Below, piece after piece: positions 1 to 9,019 of a DNA stretch of 64,000 bases (its first letter is position 1; each line of letters opens with the position of its first letter). The position numbers were made by a program, and so were the translations under genes. This DNA is from Flavobacterium sp. ov086. GTDB lineage: Bacteria; Bacteroidota; Bacteroidia; Flavobacteriales; Flavobacteriaceae. A model generated the notes under the pieces. It searched no databases, was not told the DNA's origin, and saw nothing but the letters and a program-made list of their open reading frames with translations. The stretch covers positions 59,982 to 123,981 of the forward strand of contig NZ_FZNL01000020.1 of the NCBI RefSeq assembly GCF_900187965.1, in the 5' to 3' direction.

Positions 1-591
1 GGCCAGCTGCTGATCCATAAAAGTTTTATCAAGGCTAAAAGCCTGCTCTACAGTAATCGTATTTCCAGTGTCTCCAGGATGTCTTTCTGCTGCTCCAACG
101 ACTACTAATTTTTTAACTTTGGCAGGATAAAGGCTTGCAAGCATATAGCCCGTATAACCTCCGTCGCTAAAACCTATCACGGTGGCACTATCTTTTGTTA
201 CTGCATTTAATACCGTGGCGGCATCTTTGGCTTTTAGCTCGTAGGTATGAGGCTGATTACCCATTTCTGATTTTCCGTGACCTCTGGTAGAGATGGCTAT
301 TACCTGATGATTAACCTTTAGGCTGTCAATGAAATGGTACATCTCAAAGGTAGACCCCAATATACCCCCATGGAGCAGCACAACAGGTTCTCCCTTGCCA
401 TATAGTTCATAATAGATCTTTGCATCGCCCGAGGTTATATAATGCCCTGCAGCTTGATTGTTGCCATAAGGAGGTGTTTTTGGGGTTATAACCTCTTGCT
501 GTAAGGCATAACGCATAGTGACAGGATTTTTTTGCTGACTCTGCACAAGGCTGTTGGTTAAAACCAGTAGAAGTATAAGATATTTTTTCAT
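1..591 (-). CDS. Secreted alpha/beta hydrolase, 3' end cut by window edge
   Basis: Reading leftward from the ATG at 589-591, 197 codons stay open to base 1, so the C-terminus lies outside the window. The product starts with a signal peptide (MKKYLILLLVLTNSLVQSQ), then shows an alpha/beta-hydrolase fold: an oxyanion-type LLHGG near residue 75 and a nucleophile elbow GFSDGG near residue 140, with the Ser as presumed nucleophile. The catalytic Asp and His would lie beyond the edge. The substrate cannot be told; secreted enzymes of this type are often esterases or peptidases. A TetR-family gene lies upstream on the same strand, with a pair of inverted sites in the gap, so repression by that regulator is plausible. 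The fold is clear; the function is inference. Confidence 0.85.
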   Translation of the reverse strand, partial: MKKYLILLLVLTNSLVQSQQKNPVTMRYALQQEVITPKTPPYGNNQAAGHYITSGDAKIYYELYGKGEPVVLLHGGILGSTFEMYHFIDSLKVNHQVIAISTRGHGKSEMGNQPHTYELKAKDAATVLNAVTKDSATVIGFSDGGYTGYMLASLYPAKVKKLVVVGAAERHPGDTGNTITVEQAFSLDKTFMDQQLA

Positions 592-661
592 CGTGTATTT
601 TTTTACAAAATTAAAAACTAAATAAATTCTCAACAATAATCTATTTCAATAAAAATACTTG

Positions 662-788
662 AACTAGTTTAAGACTTACTGGAGTTTTATGATGTAAAGT
701 ACTGAAAAATAATGAATTTTCTGATAACAAGAAGTTACAGGATAAGCTATAATTCACTTGGAGTTTAAGTTTTTTTCTTAAACTAGTT
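662..788. promoter_or_regulatory. Paired inverted 12-mers, candidate TetR operators
   Basis: The 282-base gap between the TetR gene and the hydrolase holds aactagtttaag at 662-673 and its exact reverse complement cttaaactagtt at 777-788. Each copy contains a palindromic core (aactagtt). Two such sites upstream of the hydrolase, just downstream of a TetR-type gene, fit operators, but binding is inferred. No other gene is visible in the gap. Confidence 0.4.
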
Positions 789-873
789 TATGGTTAACAG
801 AGCAAGGGAAGAAGACCGTGTTTGTTGCAAGGTTTTACCCCGGATATTACCCAAGTATAAGCAGGGCAGTCTT

Positions 874-1482
874 TTATTTGCTTAGGATAGCATAAAAATA
901 TTCCTTGAGTTGCGTACTGAGTGTCTCTTTATTGTCAAGCCGGGAATTTTGCGACTTAAAAAGATCGTCTATAAAAGGGCTTCCTGAGAAAACACGAGGT
1001 ACAAATGCTATAATATTCAGCGCAACCAGATCTACATTTACTTTTTTAAAAATACCGCTTTGAATGCCATCGAGGATAATGCTTTTCACCAGATCAAAAT
1101 TCTTATGTGTACCTTTTGTGATTACCTCTTTAATGGCTGACTGATGCAACAGTGTCAATTCTCTGCTCAGCAGGCGATGAAAATTACGGTGCGTGTCTAT
1201 GAAAGAGCCGTAAATATCCAGAAAGCTGTCTAGTTTTTTAGCGGCTCCCTGGTTTTGATCCATTTTTAAGAGTGCATTTTGGTAGGCTAAAAATCTTCTT
1301 TGGAAAATGGTTAGATACAGGTTTTCTTTAGATCCAAAATGATAGTTCACCAGGGCAAGATTTACGTCTGCTGCCCGGGCTATTTCTCTAATTGTTGTTC
1401 CGTTATACCCTTTATCGGAGAATAGGGTTTCGGCAGTTTCCAACAATTTTTTCTTAATTCCACTAATATCTTTTATTTCCAT
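874..1482 (-). CDS. TetR/AcrR-family transcriptional regulator
   Basis: A cytoplasmic one-component repressor of about 202 residues. Residues 10-60 form the TetR helix-turn-helix: AETLFSDKGYNGTTIREIA followed by VNYHFGSKENLY is the family signature. The remaining helical part is the ligand-binding and dimer domain, of usual length for the family. The start was set at the ATG at 1482; reading further upstream needs a TTG at 1518. It lies upstream of the alpha/beta hydrolase on the same strand, with inverted repeats between them, which suggests local control. The ligand is unknown. Confidence 0.88.
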   Translation of the reverse strand: MEIKDISGIKKKLLETAETLFSDKGYNGTTIREIARAADVNLALVNYHFGSKENLYLTIFQRRFLAYQNALLKMDQNQGAAKKLDSFLDIYGSFIDTHRNFHRLLSRELTLLHQSAIKEVITKGTHKNFDLVKSIILDGIQSGIFKKVNVDLVALNIIAFVPRVFSGSPFIDDLFKSQNSRLDNKETLSTQLKEYFYAILSK

Positions 1483-1680
1483 ATCCTTTTTAATTGTCAG
1501 TGCAGCTTTAATACTCAAGTAAAGTAGATCAATTAAAAATTTTGCTGCATCAAAATCTGATTGTATTTAATAATTGGATTAGCTCTGGCTCTGCGGCACT
1601 GCAAAAAAAGCAGCAAAGCTGGCTCAGCATCTATACCTATTATAATCCATACGTATAATTATCAAAATAAGAAAAGAGGA

Positions 1681-2304
1681 CTATAATTCGTGATCCGCTA
1701 CAATCTTCTTTCTTATTTTACTTAAAAACTCAGGAGTAATTCCCAGATAGGAAGCAATTTGGGTGTTGGGTACCCTGTTGAATAATCCAGGATACTGTTT
1801 TACAAAACTAACATAGCGTTCCTCAGCTGTGGAGCTGATATTCTGGAGAATACGATTTTGAAAATCCATATATTTTTGTTCGGTAATAATTCTGAAATTA
1901 CGATCGAATTTATGGTAATTAATAAAAAGATATAAGAGATCATCATGCTGTATCTGGAGCACTACTGAAGGCTCGAGCGCTTCAATGTACAGGCGGCTTG
2001 GTTTTTGTTCATAAAAGCTCTGAAGGTCGCTTATCCAGTCATTTTCAACTGAAAACTGCAGGTTATGTTCCTTGCCTGCAGGATCAACGGCAAACATTTT
2101 AAAGCAGCCTGAGACAATAAAGAAGTAATGACGGCATATATCGCCTTCCTGCAGCAGATATCCTTTACGTCTGATGGCTCTTTTTGAAAACAATCGTATA
2201 ATTTCCTCCTGTTCCTTATCGTTTAAGGGGAAGAACTGATTGAAAAAACGGATCAATTGCCCTGTAATAGGCTCAGTATATGCGGAAGGAGTGGTATTGT
2301 CCAT
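1681..2304 (-). CDS. Crp/Fnr-family transcriptional regulator
   Basis: The 207-residue protein has an N-terminal cyclic-nucleotide-binding beta-roll (about residues 25-140; GYLLQEGDICRHYFFIVSGC is typical) and a short C-terminal winged helix (about 150-205; IASYLGITPEFLSKIRKK is the recognition region). The layout matches the many Bacteroidota Crp-like regulators that probably bind neither cAMP nor an FeS cluster: the canonical cAMP-contact motif and the Fnr cysteine cluster are not obvious. It stands alone, between the TetR gene and a small unknown gene, and its target is unknown. Confidence 0.88.
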   Translation of the reverse strand: MDNTTPSAYTEPITGQLIRFFNQFFPLNDKEQEEIIRLFSKRAIRRKGYLLQEGDICRHYFFIVSGCFKMFAVDPAGKEHNLQFSVENDWISDLQSFYEQKPSRLYIEALEPSVVLQIQHDDLLYLFINYHKFDRNFRIITEQKYMDFQNRILQNISSTAEERYVSFVKQYPGLFNRVPNTQIASYLGITPEFLSKIRKKIVADHEL

Positions 2305-2408
2305 ACTATTGTTATAATCAGTAAATATAAGAAATATTGACTTTGTGCTGACACTTGATCAGATTATGTGTCGCTTGGGTGTTTAATTTGTTCTACCCAT
2401 GTCGTTTA

Positions 2409-2657
2409 TTATAGCTGGCATGCTTTTTTGGCAAAAGATTCCCCCACTACAAAATTATCAAGATATGCCTCAAAACCAACACCGGTGGACTCATTATAGA
2501 GTAATACATCACCGAGTCCCGGTGCGGAGGTTTTAATAATATCTCCTTTGGAGAGGTTACAGCTGTCAATAAGTTCAAAAATTAAAAATATTCCGTCTGT
2601 TATGTACAACGAGTATAATGCTCCGGCGGTGTTGATATGATATATAGTGCCTTCCAT
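2409..2657 (-). CDS. Small protein of unknown function (82 aa)
   Basis: An 82-residue protein with an ATG start, not recognised as any family. It has no signal peptide or membrane helix. It reads as a small all-beta domain, with alternating hydrophobic residues and Gly turns, for example TIYHINTAGALYSLYI. Its composition is ordinary for real coding and no convincing gene overlaps it on the other strand. It lies between the Crp-type regulator and the barrel protein on the same strand, with gaps of about 70-100 bases, so it may be transcribed with the barrel protein downstream. Confidence 0.55.
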   Translation of the reverse strand: MEGTIYHINTAGALYSLYITDGIFLIFELIDSCNLSKGDIIKTSAPGLGDVLLYNESTGVGFEAYLDNFVVGESFAKKACQL

Positions 2658-2730
2658 GGTTTTGTTTGCTTAGGTTATTTTAGATTTCAGCGCTATGCTA
2701 AAGCTTGCTATACCAAAGTCAGTAAAAGGT

Positions 2731-3723
2731 TTATCTTTTCTTGTATTTAGCAAAAGGATTAAACGACACACCAAAATTCATGTAAAAAGAAGGGTCGTTT
2801 TTAACTTCAAAAACCGGATCGGCATAGGAGCCGCTCTTTTCAAATATTCTTCCGTTGGGACTTAATCTGATTCCTGTTTTGGCTGATAGAAGGAAATAGT
2901 TGGCAATCATATGTTCGTAGAGCAGTCCTGAATTAATATCAAGCTGTCTGAATTCGTATTTTTTTGAAGTGCCGTCGATGTTATATAAATAGAAGTTGGT
3001 CTGATCCAGTTCGGTACCCAGGGAAATCCTGCCGTTTTCAAACACGTTTTTTCTCAGCATCATGCTTTTAGGCAGGTTGATATCGAGAATAAGTCCATTG
3101 TTAAAGTGGTGTTCATAGGAAACCGTTGGAATAAAGGGACTTTGTGCGCTGGGATCAATATTGATAAGAATACCTACACTAAGTTTGGTTCTTTCGTTAG
3201 AGGTTAATACCATTGTTCCGGTAAAGATTGCTTTTACACGTTCGAAATGCTGCTCACTTCCGTCGACCATAACTGTGGAGCTAAAGAAAGTTGTTTTTTT
3301 AAAGAGCTTGGTAAAATAGACAAAGTTAAGGGCACTGAACTGGTAATGAAAGTCTTGTTCAACGGCTGTTTTTTCTGCTGTTGTAGGTGAGGTAAGCAGT
3401 GATTCGGAACTGAGGTACTTGTATCCAAGGGTTGCCCCAAGCATCCATTTTCTTGTCTTGATAAAGTTGTAATTGGCACTTATTTTTGCCTGATTAAGTC
3501 CGTCAACCCTGCTCTGAGGCAGTTTTGTGTTGCCCATCTCGGGAGTAAAATTGTAAGGAGCAACGTGCGTGAATTCCACATTAAGGGCACGGGTTATAGG
3601 GAACTTGTCCGCGGCATAGGCAATAACCTTTTTTTTGATGCTGTCTGATTGAGTCTGAGAAAAGCATGCCAGAGAAGGCAAGAGTACGCAGCAGAAAAAG
3701 AGTGTTTTTTTTAGAATTTTCAT
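2731..3723 (-). CDS. Outer-membrane beta-barrel protein, DUF6268-like
   Basis: About 330 residues with a signal peptide (MKILKKTLFFCCVLLPSLACFSQ) and then many alternating amphipathic strands typical of an outer-membrane barrel. The C-terminus (MNFGVSFNPFAKYKKR) has the aromatic last strand plus a short basic tail. The start was set at the ATG at 3723, because this gives a proper signal peptide; an upstream start would add eight residues before it. It resembles Bacteroidota barrel proteins with the DUF6268 label, but that match is from memory. Cargo or pore function is unknown. Confidence 0.72.
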   Translation of the reverse strand: MKILKKTLFFCCVLLPSLACFSQTQSDSIKKKVIAYAADKFPITRALNVEFTHVAPYNFTPEMGNTKLPQSRVDGLNQAKISANYNFIKTRKWMLGATLGYKYLSSESLLTSPTTAEKTAVEQDFHYQFSALNFVYFTKLFKKTTFFSSTVMVDGSEQHFERVKAIFTGTMVLTSNERTKLSVGILINIDPSAQSPFIPTVSYEHHFNNGLILDINLPKSMMLRKNVFENGRISLGTELDQTNFYLYNIDGTSKKYEFRQLDINSGLLYEHMIANYFLLSAKTGIRLSPNGRIFEKSGSYADPVFEVKNDPSFYMNFGVSFNPFAKYKKR

Positions 3724-3871
3724 AATTTTACATTTGATTAATAGCAATTTGTGATCTGGTCTCCTGGATTTGGCCCATGGAATTGTTACCGGCAGGAATC
3801 AGCCCATGTAAATTCTTGCGGGTAATTCTCGGCACAAAAGAAGTAATAATGGCAATACGCTTTTTTGATTT

Positions 3872-3947
3872 TATACCAAATCCTTTCCAAATTCGACTAA
3901 ATGGATTATTTAGGAAAATTTGTAGTACAAGGAAGGGGTTTGGTATA
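3872..3947. repeat. Long inverted repeat (17-bp arms) before the kinase gene
   Basis: tataccaaatcctttcc at 3872-3888 pairs with ggaaggggtttggtata at 3931-3947: 15 Watson-Crick pairs and two G-U pairs, with a 42-base spacer. It lies between divergent genes. It could be a regulator site, the hairpin of a small mobile repeat, or a structured leader; there is no clear T-run to make it a terminator. No gene is supported in 3748-4013. Confidence 0.6.
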
Positions 3948-3958
3948 ATTTCGGACGA

Positions 3959-3985
3959 TTGAAAAAAGGCAATGCCTTATATTTG
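3959..3985 (+). promoter_or_regulatory. Putative Bacteroidota-type promoter for the LytS/LytT pair
   Basis: TATATTTG at 3978-3985 matches the Bacteroidota -7 element TAnnTTTG, and a TTG at 3959-3961 can serve as the -33 box with a 16-base spacer, slightly short. The start codon of the kinase gene lies 28 bases downstream. Confidence 0.5.
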
Positions 3986-4013
3986 TCTCACTAATTAATT
4001 TAAAGACAGTACT

Positions 4014-5093
4014 ATGAAGCATGCCACAGAACAGATCAGGGATAAAGAAGCAATTGATTTACTTGTGGAGGACCGTTATCGCATTGCCAGGCATGCACTC
4101 TTGTGGCTGGGACTTTTGGCCATTGTTTTTTTCTCGAACTGGCTCAAGGAATATAGCGGGCAGACCAAATATTTAAGGCTGCTTTGTGTGCATCTTTTGT
4201 TTATTGTGATGTTTTATATCAATATGTATGTTTTGGTACCTCGTTTGTTTTTTCGAGGCCGTTATATTCTTTATTTTCTTTTTCTTTTTATACTTGTTGT
4301 GGTAGGGCTGGGACTCATGTCGGGTATCCTTAAAATCTATCTGGATCCTAAGGGACTGGCCGATGTGCGTCAGAACGGTATTGACGATACGGGTTTTTAT
4401 GAGGGGATTATCATTGTGATTCCTATTATTTTCATGACCACGGCCTTTCAGCTTTTTAAAAGGTGGAAAATCGACAGCCAGAGGATCGCTGAACTGCGTA
4501 ATCTTACCCTTTCAATGGAACTTATGGAGCTTCGCAATCAGATTAATCCGCATTTTCTTTTTAATATGCTAAATGGGATAAAGGCTCTGATCCGCAGTAA
4601 TCCTGAAAAGGCAACACAGGTGATTATGAAGCTTTCTGAGTTTTTGAGGTATCAGCTCTATGAGAATAATGAGGAGAAGACTCCCCTTAGATCCGAGATG
4701 GATTTTCTTTCCAATTTTATGGACCTGGAGATGCTTCGCCGTGATCATCTGACTGTAGATATCCAGAGTAAAACTGCTGGGAAAATACTCAGTACGGTTT
4801 TTATACCGCCGAATCTTTTTACCACTTTTTTAGAGAATGCGGTTAAACATAGTGCGGATGTAGGGGAGAGTCCTGCTTATATTTTTATAACTTTGGAAGT
4901 GAAAGACAGGAGATTGGAATTTGTATGCCGCAATTCCAAGAATCCGCAGTATGTTGCTCTTGAGACAGAGAGCAGCGGACTTGGCCTTCCTAATATAAAA
5001 AGACGCCTAAAGCTTTTATACAAAGATGATTTTATACTTGATATTAGTAGCCAAGAAAATGAATTTACCGTTAATTTAAATATTCCCATATGA
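4014..5093 (+). CDS. LytS/YehU-type sensor histidine kinase
   Basis: A 359-residue inner-membrane kinase. Four hydrophobic helices fall at about residues 27-47, 60-80, 87-110 and 126-148, followed by a short coiled linker and a His_kinase domain. The phospho-acceptor motif is NQINPHFLFNMLN near residue 175, which is diagnostic for the LytS/YehU class. The ATP-binding part has an N box (FLENAVKHS near 280) and a G box (GLGLPNIKRRL). It overlaps the downstream regulator by four bases (ATGA), so the two are surely co-translated partners. The signal sensed is not evident. Confidence 0.93.
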   Translation: MKHATEQIRDKEAIDLLVEDRYRIARHALLWLGLLAIVFFSNWLKEYSGQTKYLRLLCVHLLFIVMFYINMYVLVPRLFFRGRYILYFLFLFILVVVGLGLMSGILKIYLDPKGLADVRQNGIDDTGFYEGIIIVIPIIFMTTAFQLFKRWKIDSQRIAELRNLTLSMELMELRNQINPHFLFNMLNGIKALIRSNPEKATQVIMKLSEFLRYQLYENNEEKTPLRSEMDFLSNFMDLEMLRRDHLTVDIQSKTAGKILSTVFIPPNLFTTFLENAVKHSADVGESPAYIFITLEVKDRRLEFVCRNSKNPQYVALETESSGLGLPNIKRRLKLLYKDDFILDISSQENEFTVNLNIPI

Positions 5094-5818
5094 ATTGTAT
5101 AATTATTGATGATGAACCTCTGGCACGTGAGGAGATGAAGGCGCTGGTGGAAGAGGTTTCAAATCTTGAGATTTTGGGGACTTTTTCCAATGCACAAACT
5201 GCCTTGGAATATTTAAAGAGTCATAGTGTTGATCTGATCTTTCTGGACATCCAGATGCCTATGGTCACCGGTTTGGAGTTTGCCAGAAGGATTCCCGGGC
5301 AAAGCCTAATTGTGTTTACCACAGCCTATCCTCAACATGCCCTTAAGAGTTATCAGCTTGATGCTATTGATTATCTTTTGAAACCCATAGAAAAATCCCG
5401 TTTGGAGAAGGCTATACTTAAAGCCACGACCTATCTGGGATTGCTTTCCGATGAAACTGAAAAAAGTACTGTTGAGACCAATAATGAAGATTATCTGGTT
5501 ATCAAGTCCGATCGTCGTTTTCACAGGATTGCTTTTGGGGACATCCGTTATATTGAAGGGCTTAAGGATTATGTTGTGATTTATACCAAAACCAACAAGC
5601 TTATTACAGCGATGAACCTTAAAAATATCCACCAGAAGGTCCCTGCGGGAATTTTCATGAGGGTTAGTAAATCGTATGTCATCAACAGGAACTTTATTGA
5701 TTCCTTTGACCATCATACCATTTATTTGGGAGAGACAGAAATCCCTTTAGGAGAAGTTTTTAAGAAGGAATTTTTCAACAAATATGCAAGCAGTTCCTTT
5801 AATACGGAAGGCACTTAA
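5090..5818 (+). CDS. LytTR-family response regulator
   Basis: A 242-residue cytoplasmic regulator. Residues 1-115 are a receiver domain with acidic D7/D8, phospho-acceptor D53 in FLDIQMP and the conserved Lys in YLLKPIEK. Residues about 140-235 form a LytTR DNA-binding domain (RFHRIAFGDIRYIEGLKDYV). It partners the overlapping LytS-type kinase. Its 3' end faces the RND efflux operon, from which it is separated by a strong hairpin. Control of the pump is possible from position only; nothing in the sequence proves it. Confidence 0.93.
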   Translation: MNCIIIDDEPLAREEMKALVEEVSNLEILGTFSNAQTALEYLKSHSVDLIFLDIQMPMVTGLEFARRIPGQSLIVFTTAYPQHALKSYQLDAIDYLLKPIEKSRLEKAILKATTYLGLLSDETEKSTVETNNEDYLVIKSDRRFHRIAFGDIRYIEGLKDYVVIYTKTNKLITAMNLKNIHQKVPAGIFMRVSKSYVINRNFIDSFDHHTIYLGETEIPLGEVFKKEFFNKYASSSFNTEGT

Positions 5819-5862
5819 AAGAACCTGACTTTTTAAGGTAATACATAGTACAGTAAAAAATA

Positions 5863-5891
5863 GATAGCCAGTCTTTTAAAGACTGGCTATC
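5863..5891 (-). terminator. Terminator between converging LytT and RND operons
   Basis: A perfect 13-bp stem (gatagccagtctt / aagactggctatc) with a 3-base loop. On the minus strand it is followed by a U-run (complement of aaaaaa just left of it), so it best serves the RND operon; the stem may also stop the LytT transcript. Confidence 0.8.
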
Positions 5892-5915
5892 TGGCATATA
5901 AAAAGGCAAAGGCGG

Positions 5916-8900
5916 TTATTGTATTTTGTGAGGTTTGACTGCGCTGATAAGACGATCAATAATCAGATACATACTTGGTACTACAAAAAGGGTCAGTACC
6001 ATAGAGCTGCTAAGTCCTCCGATGATTACCCAGGCCATTCCATTTTTGATTTCAGAGCCCGATCCGCTGGCAATGGCAATAGGGAGCATCCCAAGAATCA
6101 TCGCCAGGGTGGTCATAAGGATAGGACGGAGCCTTTCTTTTCCGGCCTCCAGCAGGGCCTCCTGTACCGTATGGCCTTCGCTTCTGAGATGGTTGGTAAA
6201 ATCTACGATCAGGATCGCATTTTTAGATACCAGTCCCAAGAGCATGATCATTCCAATGATGGTAAAAATGTTCAGGGTCTCCATGGTCAGTGCCAGGGCG
6301 AGAAGCGCCCCTACTAATGCAACTGGTATGGAGAAGAGCACTACAAAAGGGTACACGGCATTTTCATATAGCGCGACCATGATCAGGTATACCAAAATGA
6401 TGGCTGTGAGCAGTGCCAGACCAAGGCTTCCAAAGGCTTCTCCCTGGTTTTTGGCATCACCCAGATATTGTATGGTAATCCCTGCAGGGGCTTTAATAGA
6501 GGCTGTTTTATCCTTGATTTCACTAGTTACGGTTCCAGTGGGGCGTCCGGCAACATTGGCCTGTACGGTAATGGAGTTCAGACGGTCGATACGCTGTAGT
6601 GTGGTCTCTCCAAGGGTTTCGCCAACAGTGGCAAATTGCCCCAAGAGTATCGTTTGTCCATGATCGTTGACAAGAGGCATATTGCGAAGACTGCTGATAT
6701 CGGCACGATTGGACTCATCCAGGCTTACTCGAATATCATATTCATTACCATTTTGGCGAAAAAGACTTTGGTCATTACCGCTGAAGGCATTTTGCAGGAC
6801 AAGGCCCACTTGTGAGCTGTTCAGCCCTAAAAGGCTCATTTTTTCCCTGTCCAATTTGATGTCTACCTCGGGTTTTGGGTCTTTTACCGAGAGTTTGACA
6901 AACTGGGTTCCGGGCACTTCTGTGACCGCTTTACGATATTGTTCGGCAATCTTTCGCACTTCTTTAATATCGGTGCCTTTGATGGCAATCTGTACAGGGG
7001 CGCTGTTGACATTACCGGTTATGGAAATGGCAGAGGCCGTTATTTTTACGCCCGGGAGTACCCGGCTGAGTTTTTGCTGCATGGCGATACCAAAGTCCTC
7101 GGAGGAAATCGATCGTTGTTTCTTATCGACCAGGGTTGTGGTTATCTCGGCAAGATTGGCATTAGAGGCCGCCCCTGAAACACTGCCACTGACAAACCCG
7201 ATACTGGAAAAGGCTTGTTTTACCTCAGGTTGTGCCAAGAGAATGGCTTCTGCTTTTTGGGTCATCATGTTGGTCTGGTATATCGAAGCTGTGGGGTCAA
7301 GTTCAAGGTTGATCACCAGATCACCCTGATCTGTGGCCGGTATGAAGGCTCCCCCGATAAATCCGGCAGGTACCAAAGCGATACTGCCTATAATTAGAAG
7401 AATAGTACCTGAGAGCAGCCACCTTTTTTTACCCAGTACCCATTTTAGGGCCTTGCCGTATTCTTCTTTAAGGCTTTCGATAAAGTATTCAAAATTCATA
7501 TTAATACTACCCCAGAGACTGTCATTGTTAAGCTCTTCCACACGGCCGAAACGGCTGGCTAAAAGCGGTGTTATGGTGAAAGACACAAAAAGGCTCATAA
7601 GGGTGGAGATTACCACCACCAATGAGAATTCCCTAAGTATGGATCCGATCATTCCACCGGCCAGGGAAAGAGGCAAAAATACCACTACGTCCACCAGAGT
7701 AATGGCCAGGGCTGTAAAACCAATCTCATTACGGCCTTCAAGGGCTGCGGTTCGTTTGTCGCTTCCCATCTCAAGATGGCGGTAGATATTCTCGAGCACC
7801 ACTATGGAGTCATCCACAAGGATTCCCACCACCAGAGACATGGCCATAAGGGTCATCATATTGAGAGAGAACCCTAGGAGATACATGGCAATAAAGGTAG
7901 GGATGATGGAGGCAGGGAGTGCCACTAGTATAAAAAGCGAACTTCTAAGGCTGTGCAGAAATGCGAGCATAACAATTCCAACAATAAAAACGGCGAGCAT
8001 AAGATCGTGTATTACTGCGTCGGCCGAGCTCAGGGTATAGATGCTTTGATCCGAAGAAATAGTGAATTTCAGCTTTCGCTCCTTATATTGGTCTTCAATG
8101 CCGGCAAGTGCTTTTTTAACCTCGCGGCTCACATCAACGGCATTAGCATCGGTTTGTTTTATAATCTGTACCCCAATGGAAGGTGTGCCGTTGATATGGT
8201 TTATAGCGGTGGTTTTTTTGGCAGCATCTGTTACCTCGGCAATATCAGAGAGCAGTATGGTGCTGCCTTGTTTGGTGGTGGACACCGATACGCTGCGGAG
8301 CTGTTCAAGGGATTGCAGGTTGGCATCATAGCGTATGGATACCTGGCGTTTGGCCGTTTCGATATTTCCGGCAGGGAAGGAGAGGTTGGCGTTTTTTATG
8401 GCCTGGGTAATTTGCGAGAGCGACAGCCCGTAGTACTGGAGTTTTTGCATATTGATATGCACTTGTATCTCGCGCTTATCTCCTCCGATTATAATTACCT
8501 GTCCCACACCGGGTACATTTTGCAGGATGGGTCTTAGTTGGTTGTCAACAAATTCATAGAGTTCGCGCGGGGGCATACCAGCGGTTACTCCTGCTTTAAT
8601 AACGGGAGTTTCCTCTAAGTTGACTTTGTTGACCTGAGGTCTTTCCGATATGGCAGGAAGGTCATTAATGGCTTGGTCTGCCTTACGCTGCACGGCGCGT
8701 TCGGCCTGATTGAGATCAGTTCCACTTTTAAACTGCAGGGTGATCTGTGATACGCTTTCCTGTGAGGTAGAATTCATTTGATTCAGACCTTCCACTGCGG
8801 CGAAGGCATCCTCTAATTTTTTAGTCACGGAGGTCTGTACCTCAGAGGCAGATGCCCCAGGATAGATTGTACTGACCGATACGGTTGGGACTTCAATTTT

Positions 8901-9014
8901 AGGGAGCAGGTTATAGTTTAGGTTCAGATAGCATTGCAGCCCGAAAAGCACCAGTACGGTGAAGATTACAATGAGCAGCAAAGGCCGTTTTATGGCAATT
9001 TCAGTTATAGACAT
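5916..9014 (-). CDS. RND multidrug-type efflux permease (HAE1/AcrB family)
   Basis: A 1032-residue inner-membrane proton antiporter, the normal length for AcrB-type pumps, with the duplicated layout of 12 transmembrane helices and two large periplasmic loops. The TM4 motif VDDSIVVLENIYRH carries the paired Asp of drug (HAE) pumps rather than the DFG...DGA motif of metal pumps. The N-terminus (SITEIAIKRPLLLIVIF) is typical of Bacteroidota members. It is the last gene of a three-gene operon after the TolC-like and adaptor genes, five bases downstream of the adaptor. Expected substrates are amphipathic drugs, dyes or detergents, but specificity cannot be read from the sequence. Visibly GC-richer than the genes right of 31 kb. 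Confidence 0.95.
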   Translation of the reverse strand: MSITEIAIKRPLLLIVIFTVLVLFGLQCYLNLNYNLLPKIEVPTVSVSTIYPGASASEVQTSVTKKLEDAFAAVEGLNQMNSTSQESVSQITLQFKSGTDLNQAERAVQRKADQAINDLPAISERPQVNKVNLEETPVIKAGVTAGMPPRELYEFVDNQLRPILQNVPGVGQVIIIGGDKREIQVHINMQKLQYYGLSLSQITQAIKNANLSFPAGNIETAKRQVSIRYDANLQSLEQLRSVSVSTTKQGSTILLSDIAEVTDAAKKTTAINHINGTPSIGVQIIKQTDANAVDVSREVKKALAGIEDQYKERKLKFTISSDQSIYTLSSADAVIHDLMLAVFIVGIVMLAFLHSLRSSLFILVALPASIIPTFIAMYLLGFSLNMMTLMAMSLVVGILVDDSIVVLENIYRHLEMGSDKRTAALEGRNEIGFTALAITLVDVVVFLPLSLAGGMIGSILREFSLVVVISTLMSLFVSFTITPLLASRFGRVEELNNDSLWGSINMNFEYFIESLKEEYGKALKWVLGKKRWLLSGTILLIIGSIALVPAGFIGGAFIPATDQGDLVINLELDPTASIYQTNMMTQKAEAILLAQPEVKQAFSSIGFVSGSVSGAASNANLAEITTTLVDKKQRSISSEDFGIAMQQKLSRVLPGVKITASAISITGNVNSAPVQIAIKGTDIKEVRKIAEQYRKAVTEVPGTQFVKLSVKDPKPEVDIKLDREKMSLLGLNSSQVGLVLQNAFSGNDQSLFRQNGNEYDIRVSLDESNRADISSLRNMPLVNDHGQTILLGQFATVGETLGETTLQRIDRLNSITVQANVAGRPTGTVTSEIKDKTASIKAPAGITIQYLGDAKNQGEAFGSLGLALLTAIILVYLIMVALYENAVYPFVVLFSIPVALVGALLALALTMETLNIFTIIGMIMLLGLVSKNAILIVDFTNHLRSEGHTVQEALLEAGKERLRPILMTTLAMILGMLPIAIASGSGSEIKNGMAWVIIGGLSSSMVLTLFVVPSMYLIIDRLISAVKPHKIQ

Positions 9015-9019
9015 AATTT

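Noticed and set aside
3777..3962. 61-codon plus-strand frame before the kinase gene
   Set aside because: It spans both arms of the inverted repeat and has no protein-like composition or recognisable family.
5919..8537. Several long plus-strand frames opposite the drug-type RND gene
   Set aside because: Antisense shadows of a well-supported permease, rich in Ser, Arg and Ile without family motifs.
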